Below are positions 62,720 to 64,000 of a stretch of 64,000 nucleotides of DNA, piece by piece. The DNA lies in assembly GCF_004421105.1 (NCBI RefSeq), contig NZ_CP038033.1:1693659-1757658 (forward strand). Reading direction: 5' to 3'. Source of the DNA: Nitrosococcus wardiae (GTDB lineage Bacteria > Pseudomonadota > Gammaproteobacteria > Nitrosococcales > Nitrosococcaceae). A program made the translations under genes and the position numbers. Position 1 is the stretch's first letter, and each line of letters opens with the position of its first letter. The notes below the pieces were generated by a model. It was not told the origin of the DNA and did no database searches. It saw only the letters and a program-made list of their open reading frames with translations.

Positions 62720-64000
62720 ATGGAGAATCAATCCGTTACTGCTCACGACCGATCTCGTAAGTCTGGTGCTAAAAAAGGCGTTTGGATTTTCAGAAAGTTT
62801 GGAATTGTCCCATTTAGGCAGCGGCTGTTCAAATTAGTACAGGCCAAAATAGCCCCCTTAGGGCGCTTCTACTGGGCGCGCCCAAATTCTTTTATCGCAC
62901 TGATCTTAGGGGGATTCTTGATTGTAGCCTTGCCCTTGTCCACCGGGCTAATTATCGCCACTGTGGAAATGGAATATTTGGCGCGCCAAAGTACGGCAGC
63001 TGTTTATAAAAGCGTTCGGGTAACCCAGGGAAGCCGAATTTTGGGACAACAGCTTATTGCGATGGAGCGTGCTGTGAGGCAGTTTCAGGTGTTGAATGAC
63101 CCGGCGCTATATCAGGCCTATATGACTAATCGCAGCAAATTCCAGGATATTCTAGGGCAAATGTTAGAATTACCTCTCAGCGAGGAGCAGCGGCAAGGAT
63201 TTGGCGCACTGGCGCGCAAAGAGAACGAAATTTACGATATTTTGAGGCTTAATATTTTAGATTCCGATGCCAGCAAACAAGCTATCAACCAGTTTCCTGG
63301 TTTGGCACGCCAGGCACAGGCACTGCTAGCGGAGAGTAACCAGTTAGTGGGCGAAGAGGTCAATGCTTTGCAAGAGACGGCACGCAAGGCGAAGGAGTGG
63401 CTTTTTTGGCAAGCATTAATTCTCATTCCTGCGGCAGTGGTCCTGGCCGGTTTGGTTACGGTCTTGATTAGACGGTATTTTCGTCAGTTTGATAACTCTA
63501 TAAGACGCCTGGGTGATGGGGATTTTGAGACCCCTATTGAGGTGATGGGTCCCCGGGATCTGGAAGCACTAGGGCAACAATTGGATTGGTTACGACAACG
63601 CTTGGTCGAGCTAGAAGAAGCTAAAACAAAGTTTCTTCGCCACGTTTCCCACGAACTCAAAACACCTCTGGCCGCCCTGCGGGAAGGGGCGGAATTGCTT
63701 TGTGATCAGGTCACGGGCCGTTTAAATGCGCAGCAATTAGAAGTGGCCCGGATCTTACGTGACAATAGTTTGCGTTTGCAAAAGCTGATTGAGGATATGC
63801 TTAGTTTTAGCCTAGCAGGGAGTAGCCAAATCGAACATGTCCCCGAAGCCGTGCGGCTGGATCAGTTGGTTAAAATCGTGCTATCTGATCACAAGCCCAC
63901 TACTCTATCGAAGCGGGTTAAGCTCATCGCGGATTTGAAGCCGGTGAGGATTTTGGGTGACCGGGAGCGTTTGAAAGTCATTATTGATAATTTAATGTCC
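62720..64000 (+). CDS. Sensor histidine kinase (GlrK/QseE-like), 3' end cut by window edge
   Basis: ATG 62720 to the edge (427 residues visible), no stop reached. A basic N-terminal tail is followed by membrane span 1 (FIALILGGFLIVALPLSTGL, about 57-80), a periplasmic helical domain, span 2 (LFWQALILIPAAVVLAGLVT, about 229-250), HAMP (RRLGDGDFETPIEVMGPRDL) and the dimerisation helix with phospho-acceptor His311 in FLRHVSHELKTPLAALREG. DRERLKVIIDNLMS is the beginning of the ATP-binding N box. The all-helical sensor and layout fit the GlrK/QseE group. Its response regulator should lie right of the window. Confidence 0.88.
   Translation, partial: MENQSVTAHDRSRKSGAKKGVWIFRKFGIVPFRQRLFKLVQAKIAPLGRFYWARPNSFIALILGGFLIVALPLSTGLIIATVEMEYLARQSTAAVYKSVRVTQGSRILGQQLIAMERAVRQFQVLNDPALYQAYMTNRSKFQDILGQMLELPLSEEQRQGFGALARKENEIYDILRLNILDSDASKQAINQFPGLARQAQALLAESNQLVGEEVNALQETARKAKEWLFWQALILIPAAVVLAGLVTVLIRRYFRQFDNSIRRLGDGDFETPIEVMGPRDLEALGQQLDWLRQRLVELEEAKTKFLRHVSHELKTPLAALREGAELLCDQVTGRLNAQQLEVARILRDNSLRLQKLIEDMLSFSLAGSSQIEHVPEAVRLDQLVKIVLSDHKPTTLSKRVKLIADLKPVRILGDRERLKVIIDNLMS

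Noticed and set aside
62562-62837. 91-codon open frame before the histidine kinase
   Set aside because: It overlaps the kinase start region in another frame and the divergent Fn3 gene; no motif, so a shadow.

Overview
The window reads as chromosome of a gammaproteobacterium. The core block ggt, 4Fe-4S ferredoxin, coaD, rsmD, two M16 peptidases, ftsY and rpoH follows the order known from Pseudomonas, and the general style (polysaccharide clusters of the exosortase-A type, IS1595-family elements, ammonia-releasing carbamoyl enzymes) fits the Chromatiales, Nitrosococcus-like. The genus is an inference from memory of gene content, not a database result.

Bases 1-26105 are an accessory surface-polysaccharide region: an ATP-grasp gene cut by the left edge, two sulfotransferases, one ATP-grasp gene broken at an A11 tract, eight glycosyltransferases (six GT2, two GT4), a membrane sulfatase/phosphotransferase-like protein, three SAM methyltransferases and an O-antigen-polymerase-like protein of the exosortase-A-associated type. 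The region is worn: two inverted full copies and one deleted copy of a 972-bp IS1595-family element, remnants of a hexapeptide acetyltransferase, a 2-dehydropantoate 2-reductase and a GT4 enzyme, and several empty stretches.

Bases 26267-34241 carry a secreted 1047-residue RIFT-barrel, lyase-like protein with an N-terminal coiled coil, a secreted trypsin-like protease, and a four-gene cluster: a twin-arginine-like, leader-bearing protein built of a 27-bp tandem repeat, a PqqD-like protein, an HprK-related kinase and a nucleotidyltransferase. This last cluster (the 'HPr-rel-A' set) looks like a peptide-modification system and is the best candidate for undescribed biology here.

Bases 34259-43617 are mostly housekeeping: rpoH under a promoter overlapped by a perfect CIRCE operator, ftsY without ftsEX, the M16 pair, rsmD, coaD, ferredoxin, an aldo/keto reductase and gamma-glutamyltransferase. 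Bases 43789-57048 hold an IF-2B-like/Nudix pair, ppc, glgA, zwf, rfbBACD for dTDP-rhamnose (which may feed the GT2 enzymes), and an asparagine synthase. Bases 57468-62590 form one tight minus-strand operon (Fn3 membrane protein, carbamoylase, cysteine hydrolase, Na+/solute symporter, a 40-residue membrane peptide, aspartate-carbamoyltransferase-like enzyme), probably for uptake and breakdown of carbamoyl or ureido compounds. A sensor histidine kinase runs off the right edge. Three copies of a dispersed MITE-like repeat and a cloverleaf-like element lie between the housekeeping genes.
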